Of a DNA stretch of 64,000 bases, positions 11,601 through 23,600 are shown piece after piece. The notes under the pieces were generated by a model. It saw only the letters and a program-made list of their open reading frames with translations. It ran no database searches and was not told the DNA's origin. Made by a program: the position numbers and the translations under genes. Source of the stretch: Diplonema papillatum (taxonomy: Eukaryota > Euglenozoa > Diplonemea > Diplonemida > Diplonemidae). The number at the start of each line of letters is the position of its first letter. Positions within the stretch are counted from its first letter, which is position 1. The stretch is from contig JAPJBO010000115.1 in assembly GCA_030068145.1 (NCBI GenBank), positions 248,001 through 312,000 on the forward strand. Direction: 5' to 3'.

Positions 11601-14600
11601 TTATTTTTCCCGTTATTTTGCGTTTTCGACCGTTATATAACGTTATATAACGTTATATAACGTTATCACCGTTATAACGTTATATAACGTTATATAACGT
11701 TATCAACCGGCCATCTATGTTTGGCCCAAATCCTCCCAAAAAAGCACTCGAAAAAAAAGGTTTTGACCCACGTTTTCCACCATTTCACCTTAGAGAATTT
11801 AGCTAAGGTGGGTCCACAGTGGGTTGCACCAGGAGGGGGGGGGGGGGGGGGGGGGGCCCCCAGGCTTAGTATCAGCACTGCCCCCCCCCCCCCCCCCCCG
11901 CGGTTAAATAACCTGGCCTCCGTGGTGCAAGCACCACCCACGCGCTCCTCAAACCCAAGAAACATTTTACCCCCGGGGACTCCCCCCCCCACTGGGCGTG
12001 GCGGTTGGTTACGAGCCACAACACCCCTTTTTTAAAGAAGAACGGACGAAGGAAGGAGGAAGTGGAACCATACCGTGTGGTTTCAAACCACGGAGTCCTG
12101 GACTCCTTTCCCACACTTTTTCTGCGAAGCAGACGCACAAAGGGACGGTGCCACGGCATGATTCGGCAGCCGCTGCTAAACGAAGTAAATACTAAATGAG
12201 TACTTAAAAGAACTCAATGCTAAACGAACATCGACGTGGGCGGCATAGAGAAAGAAGAACTACTCTACGGCACCAGAAAGTCCAAAAAACCATGGTAAAG
12301 AAAGTAGAAGGAGAAAAAAGAAGTTGTCGACAACGAAAGAAAGAAAAGAACAGAAAATAAGACTCTGCATTCCGCGAAGAAGACTTGATGCTAGCATCAA
12401 ACACATGAGAGGCAAGTAGCGCCTGAACACGAAACTAAGATTTTCCCCCCCACTGACCCGTACACTCCCCTCTTTACAACTTTCTATTTTCTATTTTGCA
12501 TCCCTTTCCTAGACGACATCTTCCTCGAAGAAGACTTGATGCTAGCATCAACCATGCATGAGAGGCAGTGCTCTGCCTAAACATTAAACTAAGATTTTTC
12601 CCCCGCACAGGTGTCGTTGGCATGAGTGTCTTTTGGCTAGCCAAAGCGAGTAAAAGAGTGAAACAGTACGTACTGTAGGGAAGTAGAGGAGAGAACGAGT
12701 GTGAAAGAACTGAGGTTGTACAAAACTACTTGACCGACGGAGACCACCGCAAGCATTCTTGCCTTCCCTTATTCCTCATAACCAATACCCCAGAACCAAC
12801 TGTAACGCCCCCCCACTGGTACTCTGGTGTCGGTCGCAGGAGTCTTTTTTGACTAGCCAAAGAGAGTAAACGAGCGAAAGAGTACGTACAGTAGTGGGTG
12901 GAGAAGAGAACCAGTGTAAACGAATGGAGGTAGCACAAACCACCAGACCAGCGGAGGCCACCGCCAAAAGGATTTCTCACCTTTTTTCCTTATCCCTCAA
13001 AACCAGCACCAATAACAACGACCCACAGGTACTCTTACTTGTTGAAGACGCTGCTCGTCTGCGACAAGCCGGTGCTGTTCAGCGGTCTGACGGGAACGGG
13101 CAAGTCGGTGATCATCCAGCAAACGCTGGGCGAGTGCCGAGAGGAGCTGAACTTGGTCAACGTGACCCTGCAGTTCTCCGCGAAGACGTCGAGCCCGCGC
13201 ACGCAGGACATCATCGAGACGAAGCTGAAGGCGAAGCGGAAGAACATCCTCGGCGCCCCCGTCGTCGAAGGGCAGCAAATGCGCGTCGCCCTCTTCGTCG
13301 ACGACCTGAACATGCCCGCCCTCGAGCAGTTCGGCGCGTCTCCGCCGGTGGAGCTGATCCGGCAGATGATGGGCAACGGCGGGTTTTACGACCGAAAGTA
13401 CCTCTTCTGGAAGCACGTGCAGGATGTCGTCGTCGTCTCCGCCTGCGGCCCGCCCGAAGGCGGCCGGTCGTCCGTCACGCAGCGGCTCACGCGGTTGTTC
13501 CACCTGCTGCAGGTTCCGAACCTGTCGGAGGACTCCATGAAGAAGATCTTCACCGCGATCGTCAACGGGTTCTTCGCGGCGCAGCCGTTCCACGCGGACG
13601 TGAAGGCGCTCATCAAGGCGACCGTTTCGGCGTCGGTCGACGTTTTCCAAGCCATCCGGGACAAGCTGCGTCCCAGGCCCGTCACCGCACACTACACATT
13701 CAATCTCCGGGATTTGAGCAAAGTATTCCAGGGCATCATGCAGGTGACGCCTCGGACGTGCAGTTCGTCGTTGTCCGCTGCGAAGCTGTGGATCCACGAG
13801 AATTTGCGGTGCTTCTCAGACCGGCTGATCAACGAGGAAGACCGGAGGGTGTTCACCGAGGACATCATCATGCCGACGCTCACGCAGTACTTCCCGGGGA
13901 AGTGGGACTACAACGAGCTTTTCGTCGAGAAGCCGATCGTGTGGGGCGACTTCCTCGTCATCGGCGCGGACGAGAAGAGGTACGAGGAGGTGCCGTCCAT
14001 TGCGAAGCTGCCGGCGCTCTTCGAGAATTACCTCGACGAGTACAACATAGCGACGAACAAGAGCCTCCAGCTGGTCTTCTTCGCGGACCACTGCTTGCAC
14101 CTGGCCCGCATCGTGCGGGTCATGCGTCAGCCCCGGGGCAACGCTCTCCTCGTCGGCGTCGGCGGAAGCGGCAAGCAGACCCTCACTCGGCTCGCCGCCA
14201 GCATCGTCGAGTTCCAGCTGTTCCAAATCGAAGTCGACGGGAAGTACTCCATCGATCGGTGTGCACCAACAGCTCTCCCCCTTCTCTTCCGCCAGTTTGT
14301 GGTCCAGCGCCGCCTGGCTGAAAAGATGTTCCCCGCCCAGCCAGCCCAAAGGAACCTGATGGGCGTTCGGAATGCCAGTAGAATTCCCTCGATGAATCGC
14401 AAGACTCACATCGCTCCTTCTCCTGTCTACAGACACACAGGTTCCGCGCTGATGATAGTCCGCCGGGCACTTGACGTTCAACATTTCTTTGCCTCGTTTT
14501 GCACAAAGCGAAACCATTTGATCCGGGTGCACGTTCTTGCATTTTTTGCGGAAGCGAAAAATCAATCACAGAAAAAGACCCACTTCGTGGTTGTATTGTT

Positions 14601-17600
14601 TTTCCCCCTCCAGCCACCGTCGAAGCCGACACAACACGGCCCCTCGAGTATTTCGCGCTGTTGTTGGCCACTGAGAATTAGTACGTACTACAGGCAATTT
14701 GCCGGAGCTGGGTGCGCACAAACATAATTCACCTTTATTCGTCTTCACACAGCTTCCATGAAGACTTGCTCGAGCTGTACGTGATCGCAGGAGTCGAGAC
14801 GAAGGCTGTAGTGTTCTTGCTGAACGACACGCAGATCATGAATGAGGGCATGACGGAAGACATCAACAACATGCTCAACTCCGGCGAAGTGCCCGCCCTC
14901 TTCACGCCGGAGGAGAAGGACAAGAAGATCAACGCCTGCACGCAAGCCGCCCAGACCGCCGGCAGGGGCGGCACCAGAGACGACATCTTCGCTTTCTTCA
15001 TCTCCCGTGTCAGGGACAACCTGCGCTGCGTGCTATGCATGTCACCCGTCGGCGACGCCTTCAGGTACGCATTTCTTCCGAAACCCCTGTCCCAAAACCA
15101 TACCCTGCAGCGCACTAAAAGCACCACAAATAACGCTAAAAGATGCCCTCTAGCCGCACGCAAGTTCTTACGTACGTGCGCACAAACAAACAAAGGAAGC
15201 GCCAGTGGTGTGGTCGGTGGGCCAGTTCCCCGTAGTTCCCCCGTAGTTCAACATGGGGGGGGGGGTGTCTTTTTTTTTTTCGTTTCTTGTTTTTTTGCCG
15301 AGTGCTTCAGGGATGCAGCTTTGGGTCCTGGAGAGCGTTTCTAAGCTACTTTGCACTTTTTCGTCACAAAATAAGGACAGTTTCGGGTTATTCGAGCGGA
15401 TCAAAATCAAAGACCCCAGGAGACAAGCCACCTGGTCCAGGCCAAAATCGGTGAATTTCGGTGGGTAATTCCTTTGTGGCGACCACTTTCTGCAGTCGGC
15501 CCTGGCGAAGGGGGGGCGGAAGAGCTACAAAGGTGCAGTATTACGGCCCCAACTTGCGCAGAGCGCCATGTGCTATGCGTGCCCCGAAGAGGAAGGAATA
15601 GGATGAGAAGGAAGGACAGACTGGGAGTCACGGTTTGACAGGTAGTGACAGGATCAGCTGCGGTAAGGAGAGCGGGAAATGTTCTATCAGAGGCCCCGTT
15701 TCAAAGCGAGACCGGAGACCTTCGCGGCGGTCGGAGGAGAGAGGTGGTTCCGGGCGCTGCAGTATTGGCTGGATGGGATGTGCTGGTCGGTGGCGGGTGA
15801 CGTCTCGATGGTGGAGCTCGCCGTCGACTTTGAAGTGTGCACCGAACTGGATCTTCCGGACAGTGTCGTAGCGACGACGGACGGGACACCGTTGAGCATG
15901 TGTGCGAGGGTACTCGCAAAACTTTTAAAACCCGTCGGGGATGCGCTGGAGCGAAACGGCGACGGACCGCTTCTGCCAGACAGGAAACTGGAGAAGATAG
16001 GGTCGCTGAGAACGGTGGGAGCCCCGCCGTGCCTCACGGGGTACGAGATGAGGCCGATCTTCCGTGGTGGTACGGAGACGATGGAAGTGCTCGAGACACA
16101 GCTGACGACGGCACGAGTTCAGCGGCGAGGCGTGGGGGATGGATCTTTTCCCTACGTACGGAGGTGGAAGGGCGGAGCGTGCGGCGAGATGGGCGGTGTT
16201 CAACGCTACGGAACACGAAAAGTGGAGTGAGCGGGAGTGCCACGAGCACCAGAAAGTGAAGTGCGGCGTATGAAAGCGCCGGTGCAGCAACCGATGAACC
16301 GGACGAGCAATCGAAGAAGCGAGGCACCAAACGCGCGCCTGAGCGCGACGATCAAGTCGAGCTAGAGAGGCAAAAAAAGCATGACACATCACGTACGAAG
16401 AGATAACCGCGACACCGCTAATCGCCACAGATTATTTGCATTCTAACCCAAAATATCAGAGGCCGTCGCGGTCGAAGACGGCAACCCGAGCGAGGAGTAA
16501 GGTTGATAACCAGAGTGACAGTCATAATGGCTGGCTGAAGGCAAGGTTGCGTTGCAGGAGGAGAAAGTGGTGCTTGGCCGAGGATAAGACGGCTATGGCC
16601 GCAGGGGCAGAACAGAGAGACAGTGAGTCCTTCTTGTGGGGTAGTCGCGCCTTCGCAGTCCCAAAACCTCCGCCCGCTTGCATACAGCCGTCGACTGGCC
16701 TTTCCGACGAGTTGGAATGCACCGGAGAGCTTCCGGTTTCTCCCAGAGTAGAGGAGCTGATGCAAACGCCACCTGGGCTTCTGAACGTGATTGCGGATCA
16801 CCTTCTTGCCCAAACCCAAGAGGGATTGGAGTGTCGGAATGGCGCGCAAGGAGAGGCGCTGGCTTGTTTGCTTCTTTCGCTGGCGAGAGGAAGACTTCGG
16901 ACACGACAAAGCCTTGGGTTCTTCGGGCTCTGCATCCTTCTGTTCCAGAGATCATAGAGCAGTTTGCCCACAACAACATTAGCCTTGAATGGCATGCTTC
17001 GGGTGACCATTGCGTGCTTGTACTGGTCCTTGAAAACAATCGCGTTAGTCGTGACGGGTGGCAGAGGCCTGATCAAGATCTGCAGGATATCTTGGACAGC
17101 CCACAGATAGTGTATGTAGTAATGGCACCACGCAATCAAGAGTCCGGTGATAGACGAAAGGATGTGCTTGAGTCCAACTTGTGTCTGCATGGAAGGGAAG
17201 CTGATAAGAAGTTACTTCTTGATAAACTGCATGCCCTAGCAACTGAGCTTTTCCTTCAGTCCTCTGGGGAACGTTGAAAGGGGCCCGGTAGCGAGCTTTA
17301 CGTAGGCTCCTGCAAGCGTGAGCCAACCGACTTCTGCGAGTCCTACGATAGCGTTCGAGTCTACTTTCCAACGAATCCTTCATGTCACGGCGCCACGAAA
17401 GCACCACCCCCGGCTCCATTTTTCAAAAGGCTTGGCCCTTCTGTGGAAAGCCCAAGCAAGAGGACCGTTTTGCTCACTCCAAAGCTCCCGGTTTGGCGCC
17501 GGTGCGTGGCGTTTGAAAAAGTCCACTACAAAAAAAAAAAGACACCCCAAGGTCAGTTCCCCGTAGTTCCCCCGTAGTTCCCCCTGGCTACACCGACCAC

Positions 17601-20600
17601 ACCAGCCAGATCCGTTTTTATTCTTCAAAAACACACCGTAAGGACCTACTACTACTAAGGTACGTCCCAGTCGTCAGCGATAGAGAAAAGGAGTGATAGT
17701 CCCGTACACCCAAAGGCCTACGGAACCGTAGTAGGTCACTCCACCCATTTCGTTCGTTAGATGTTTAGGATCTGATGGTTTGCATGCCCCACAATCACAA
17801 CACAGGACGCGCTGCCGTAATTTCCCGAGTCTCACCAACTGCTGCTCGATTGACTGGTACGACATGTGGCCAACGGAAGCGTTGCAACAGGTTGCTCAGC
17901 GCCAGCTCGCCGAAGCGGACTTGGAAAACGACTCCGCCGACGAGGGGAAGAAAAAAGCAGCCGACGACGCGGCCGATCTCCGGCAGAAGCTCACGGACAT
18001 GTGCGTGTACATTCACCAGTCCGTCTCGGACATGGCGCAGCGGTTCTTTGTCGAGATCAACAGGTCTGCTTTTCTCTTCTTCAGCAAGTGAAAAGAAAAT
18101 GAAGAATTCTTTCATTGTCGACTAGTCAACCTCTACAACCGTTCAGGAACACCTTCGGAAAGAAGGTTTGTACTCACGTACAAAAGGTAAAACAAGTGCT
18201 ACCAGCGCATGCCCAGCAATGCACAACACACGCAGGCACTACTATGTGACGCCTACAAGCTACCTGGAGTTTTTGTCGGTGTACCTGACACTGCTGGAGG
18301 ACAAGAAGAAGGAACTCGGCGAGCAGCTGCACAAGGTGGCGAACGGAAAGAAGAAGATGAACGAGACGACACTATTCATTTCGAACATGCAGAAGGAGAT
18401 CACCGACATGAAACCAATCCTCGAGCAAAAGAGCGTCGAAAACGCGGAGATGATGAAGGAGATCGAAGTAAGAAAGGAGCAAGCTTCGACTGTCCGGGTG
18501 TCCGTTTCGGCACAGGAAGCGGAGGCCAGTACGAAAGCAGGGCAGGCACAAGCGATCCAGCAAAGTGCCCAGGCTGATCTGGACCAAGCAACGCCGGCCC
18601 TCAACGACGCCGTGCGAGCCCTCGAGCTCATTGACAAGAAGGACATCAACGAGATGCGAGCGTATCCTTCACCGCCCTTGGCCGTGGAGAAGACGATGAA
18701 CGCCGTCATGATCCTGCTGAAAAAACCGAAGTTCGAATGGAAGTTGGCGAAGGAGGTCTGGACCCCCCTGCTTAACATTAAACTAAGATTTTCCCCCTCC
18801 TATGCATTCTGGTGAGCCGCAGGCACACGTTGGGCGGGCACCCGGAGTTAATTTGCTCAGACACGGTTGTACGATTCTCTCCCCTCTGAGCTCTGACTTT
18901 GGATTGGTCTGCGTTCAAGAGCGAAACCGGAAACGAAGCACGAGGTGCACACAACACCGCGGTAAAAAACACAGAGGGCGAGTCCCTCAAGGTTTCATAC
19001 CCCACTTTGGGAGCCGTCACTTTGGGAGCCGTACACTCCCCTTTTTACCTCTTTCTATTTTGCATCCCTTTCCTAGACAACATCTTCCTCGAAGAAGACT
19101 GGATGCTAGCATCAACCATGCATGAGAGGCAGTGCTCTGCCGAAACATTAAACTAAGATTCTTCCCAGGGGGATTTGCCTGATCTTTTTGCTACATCTCG
19201 AACAAGACTACGGTGCCCGCAGTTCTACTCGCACCGACCAGTGGCGTAGAACGCACGTTCACTTCGGCCTCCAATTGGTGACCCCTCCGAACAGTCTTCC
19301 CGACCCGCACCCCCTTAACCTTAACCCGGGCGGCGGCGCTTTGGTGTAAACCAGGAACCTCATGGGAGCAGCGCGAGAGGCATCATCCATGCTTCGAAGG
19401 CCCGCTCACTTCGGCCTTCTCCCTTTTTGATATCGTCTCATATGCAAAAACGTGTCCGGGCGGACATCTCCCCAATTCATTCTATCCTCATCGTCCCTCG
19501 GGATCGACAGCTCCAGTTTACACACAGGTGATGTCCGATCCGCAGTTCATTCCCTCGCTGAAGAACTACGACCGTGACGCGATTGATGAAGGCACCGTCA
19601 AGAAGCTGGCGAAGTTCGTCGTTGACGACCCTGACTTCGTCCCAGACAAAATCGGGTCCCAAGGAAGCGCGGCTTGCAAGAGTTTGTGCATGTGGTGCCG
19701 GGCGCTGCACATCTATTATTATGTTGCGAAGGAAGTGGCTCCCAAGAAGGTGTGTGGGGTTTCTTCTTCTGCGAACACGAATGTCTCTAAAAAAGCTCTT
19801 CAGCAGGAGCGTGCCGCGTGCGAGGTTTAAGCGTGTCCGGGCAAGTACCCACCGCTGGCAGCACACAAACAAAAGCCATGTGAGATTTCTTGGTGGCTTG
19901 GCCAATGGCGCACGTTCAAGGTAAGCTGACGTGCGTTCCATGAGCGTCTAGCCAATACCTCGGCAACAGCTTAATTTGGGTCGGTCATTCTCCACTGAGC
20001 ATCTTAATGGTGCACGTTCATCGTACTTCCCCTGCCGACGTGTACGTTGGACACTTGCTGAAAGCTGACTCGATGGAATGCGACTTTGCACGATGTTTCA
20101 TCTCAGCCCGTATAGTTGAGCGCGAGTAGAACGTAAAGCAAGCGACGATAAGTGATCCAGCTACCTCTCCAACCCGATCGACTGTCTCGTAGCCCGTCCG
20201 GCACGGGAAACGGTCGCAACGCAACACTGCACGCGCCCGTTCAATATACGCGACGACACACACCCACCCACACACAGGTTAAGCTGGCAGCGGCACAGGA
20301 AGAGTTGGCGGAAACCAACGCGAAGCTCGCTGAAGCGCAGGGGGCGCTGAAGTCGGTCGAAGATGAGATGGCGCAGCTGCAAAGCGCCTTCGACGAGTCC
20401 GTGAAGAACAAGGAAGACCTGCAGCACAAGCTCGAAACCGCCCAGCGCCACCTCGCGACCGCCGAGGTGCTCATGGACTCCTTGGGCGCAGAGGTCGTCC
20501 GGTGGGACGCGATGATCACCCGGTTCAAAGAAGACATGGTCACACTGCCGGCCAACGTCTTCCTCGCCTCCGCCTCGATCGCCTACTTCGGCGCCTTCTC

Positions 20601-23600
20601 GCCGAGCTTCCGCGCGGAGCTTGTCGCGATGTGGGTGGAGACGGCGAAGGAGCGAGGGCTGCCCATCGCGCCCGACTACTCCCTTTCCACCACCCTCGGG
20701 GACCCCATGCAGATTCGTGAGTGGCAGATCATGTCGCTGCCGACGGACCAGACGTCGACTGAAAACGCGATCCTCGTCCAGCTCGGCACCGACGAGGCGA
20801 TGAAGCTGCGGAGGTGGCCGTTGATGATCGACCCCCAGGGGCAGGCCAACCGGTGGATCCGGAGGATGGAGGGCAAAAACGGCCTGATCGTCGTGAAGAT
20901 GACCGACCCGCGGTACTCACAGGTCCTCAAAAACGCCGTGCAGAACGGGACCCCGTTGCTCATCGACGACGTCGGTGAAACCCTGGACCCGGCCATGGAG
21001 TCGGTCCTCCTCAAGCAGGTCTACTCCCCTTCCTCGGCGCCCAACCAGCTCTACATCAACATCGGCTCCGCCGACAACGCTGTGCCGTACGAGCACTCCT
21101 TCCGCCTGTACATGACCACCAAAATCGCCAACCCGCACTACCTCCCCGAGGTTTGCATCAAAGTGACGCTCATCAACTTCACGGTCACCCCCGAGGGACT
21201 CGAGGACCAAATGCTCGGCGACGTCGTGTCTCTCGAAGAAGCCGAACTGGAGGACCAGAAGAACAAAATCGTGAAGTCGGTCGCCGACGACAAGAGGAAG
21301 CTCAAAAGGTGCCCCTTTTCTTTTCTTTTGTATAAGCGGTAGGTACCAGGGAAAGCCTGCTACACGGGAGGCAAGCTTCACGTGTTGCGGCTGTACTGCA
21401 GAGCCACGGTCCTACGGGTCAAGTGGCTACCGATTTCCCAAACTAAAGCATCAAAGTGTGGGTTTGTGGAAATACTCGAGGAGGCTGCCAGCTGCAAAAG
21501 ACCAAAGGAGGTAAATGTGCTGTAGCCCACACGAAACACAGGCGAATCTGGGTTCAGTGGCGGGCGTAAGCGTTCAACAAAAAAGACCCACTTTGTAGTT
21601 GTATTGTTGCTCCCCCTCTAGCCTCCTTCGAAGTAAGCACAAGGCAGCCCCTCGAGTATTTTTTTGAAGACGCTCAACCCTGTACACGCCTCACGTCGGT
21701 TGTTTGTCTCTCCTAAATGACACTCTTCCACCAGATACGAAGACTTGATCCTGAGCGAGCTCGAAGACGCAAAGGGCAATATCCTCGACAACCAAAAGCT
21801 TATCGACACGCTGAAGCAGGCCCAGAGCACCTCCGTCCTGCTGTCGAAGCGGCTGGTCGAAGCGGAGGAAAAGGCGAAGAAGATCGAAAAGGGGCGGGAG
21901 TTCTACCGCCCCGTGGCGCGCCGCGCTTCGATCCTCTTCTTCGTCATCGCCGACTTGCCGATCATCGACCCCATGTATCAGTACTCGCTGGACTACTTCA
22001 AAAAGCTGGTATCGCAGGTCGTCACTGCGACGGCCAAAGACAGCCGCGACCGGCTCAAGTCGCTCATCGAAGCCATCACCGAGGCGTCGTACTCCGCTGT
22101 TTGCAGAGGGTTGTTCAACAGGCACAAGACTGTGTACTCGTTGCTCATTGCTGCGGCCATTGGGGTATGCGGCGTCTTCCTTCTTGTTCGTACTAACAAT
22201 CTTTCTGGTTGCGCTACCAAGGTATTGTGAAGGCTAAAAACACGCGGACGTAGGGTGCCTTGCGGGTTGGTCAGATTTCTTCGAAAAAGCAGGTAAAAGG
22301 AACACGAGCCCCAGTCGTATGAGATTCTTGGGCTTTTAGAAGACGACGAATATCTTCTGGCCAGTATCCGACCTGCAAGCAAGGCTTCTCTTCCTCAAAA
22401 CACTCATGCGCTTGCTCTTTGTCTACCCGCCCACCCATGGGTCGAAATAAGCGGACGCCGAACGCCACCCCCAATTATAGGTGTTCCTCCGGTGGCCCGC
22501 GCAGCGGCGATTTTTTTTTTTTGCGAGCGGGGTTTGGGGCCAGGACCTTATGCAGCCCGTTTTTCCCTTCAGAATAGACACCAAACCCGTTTTCTCTGGC
22601 GAGTCTTAATACAGGGGGGGGGGTCCGGGAGGCACCCCCCCCCGGGAGGAGGTACGGTACATTGAGCCTCAGCTGCCCCCCTCCTCCCCGTACAATTTCC
22701 CGAGGTGGGACAATTTTCTAATGCTGGGTTTCGAGGTCGGAAAACCTATTTGGACAATTTCCCGAGTGTGTGAAAACTTCTAGTCCGCAACGGTTGCAGA
22801 ACTCGGAAGGACAGAAGAGAAGACAGGGATTGCAGTCGCCACAAGCCGAGTTCTACAAGTGGCTCTGTGCTGCAGCTGCCCGAGCAGCTGTGGGATCGAG
22901 CGAGACTTTGGGTTGATGCGCGCTCGCTTGGATCCCGCGAGGATCGAAACGTCGCTGAAAGCAGTCAGCAACGAACTCCTTTTGGTTCGAAGCGGACCGA
23001 ACCCGGCAGAAGCAAGGGAGTTGCTTGCTGAGGGGATGCTGAGTTGGGAGTCCTCGAAGAGACGGCGGGCAGCAGGGGGTGGGCGGAAACAGAAGGCGAA
23101 GAAGGATGGACACAGTTCGTTCCGTCAACTGCTTCAGAAAGTGAAGAAGGGTGAAGACGCTGACGTGACTGGAAAGGTTCTGGCGAAGCTCCGTCCGGCT
23201 GTCAAGAAGATTGCTGACGAGAACATCGTCATAGCAGGAATAATTGCTCTTCTTGCTGTGGTCGCGTCGTTGGTCGACGCGCCTGCGCCAGATGATTGTA
23301 GCAGCGAAGTTGACCAACGTGACGAGGTGATGGACGACATCGACGCCGAGGAGGAGGTGGAGGAAGATGACGCCGAGGAGGAAGATGAAGGGGGGTCCGA
23401 AGCGTCGATTCCGTCGTCGTTTGCCTAAGACTGTTCAGGCAATCCGCGATGTTCAAGTTAGTCACGTCCAACGTTCTTTGTGCCGTGAGCTCCAGGTAGT
23501 GAAATTCTCGACGATTTCCGCCCCCTTCGTTTTCTATCCGCACAAGGAAGCTCTACCCCGTCTTTCATCTTCAAAAAGCCTTCTGTATGCTGTCGTAGGG

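Larger units (their letters stand above)
9620..11726. mobile_element. 2.1 kb inverted-repeat element with AT-rich palindromic arms
   Basis: The left edge GGCCATAGATGGCC is mirrored on the right by GGCCATCTATG. Inside the edges, both arms carry arrays built on CGTTATATAACG (about 9632-9890 and 11580-11705). Next come arrays of a roughly 18-nt unit: CCAGATTTTGGCC-like on the left (9915-10235) and its complement on the right (11210-11575). About 0.95 kb of ordinary-composition DNA between the arms includes one small ORF. The segment just outside the left edge (9056-9143) is related in direct orientation to 11720-11799; both end in CCATTTCACCTTAGAG. No transposase or target duplication was recognised, so the class is open. 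Confidence 0.6.
7511..13028. other. Dynein intron 2, repeat-rich
   Basis: This 5.5 kb intron (donor GTATGT, acceptor CAG) holds, in order: AT-mixed sequence to 8200; a TACGCG palindromic array near 8240-8275; poly-C/poly-G stretches near 8647-8670 and 9500-9540; a short inverted pair (about 8742-8757 against 9345-9365); the 2.1 kb inverted-repeat element at 9620-11726; more poly-G/poly-C at 11837-11899; then R12, two R4 copies and two tandem R3 copies. The second R3 copy ends about ten bases before the acceptor of exon 3. Confidence 0.7.

Noticed and set aside
16593..17277. Overlapping frames on both strands in dynein intron 4 as a host gene
   Set aside because: No domain, no consistent frame and no splice support; recorded only as unassigned intron content.
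18120..18170. Micro-exon between dynein exons 5 and 6 (NTFGKK)
   Set aside because: Its 19-nt length breaks the reading phase, and joining exon 5 directly to exon 6 gives the conserved continuous sequence into YYVTPTSYLE.
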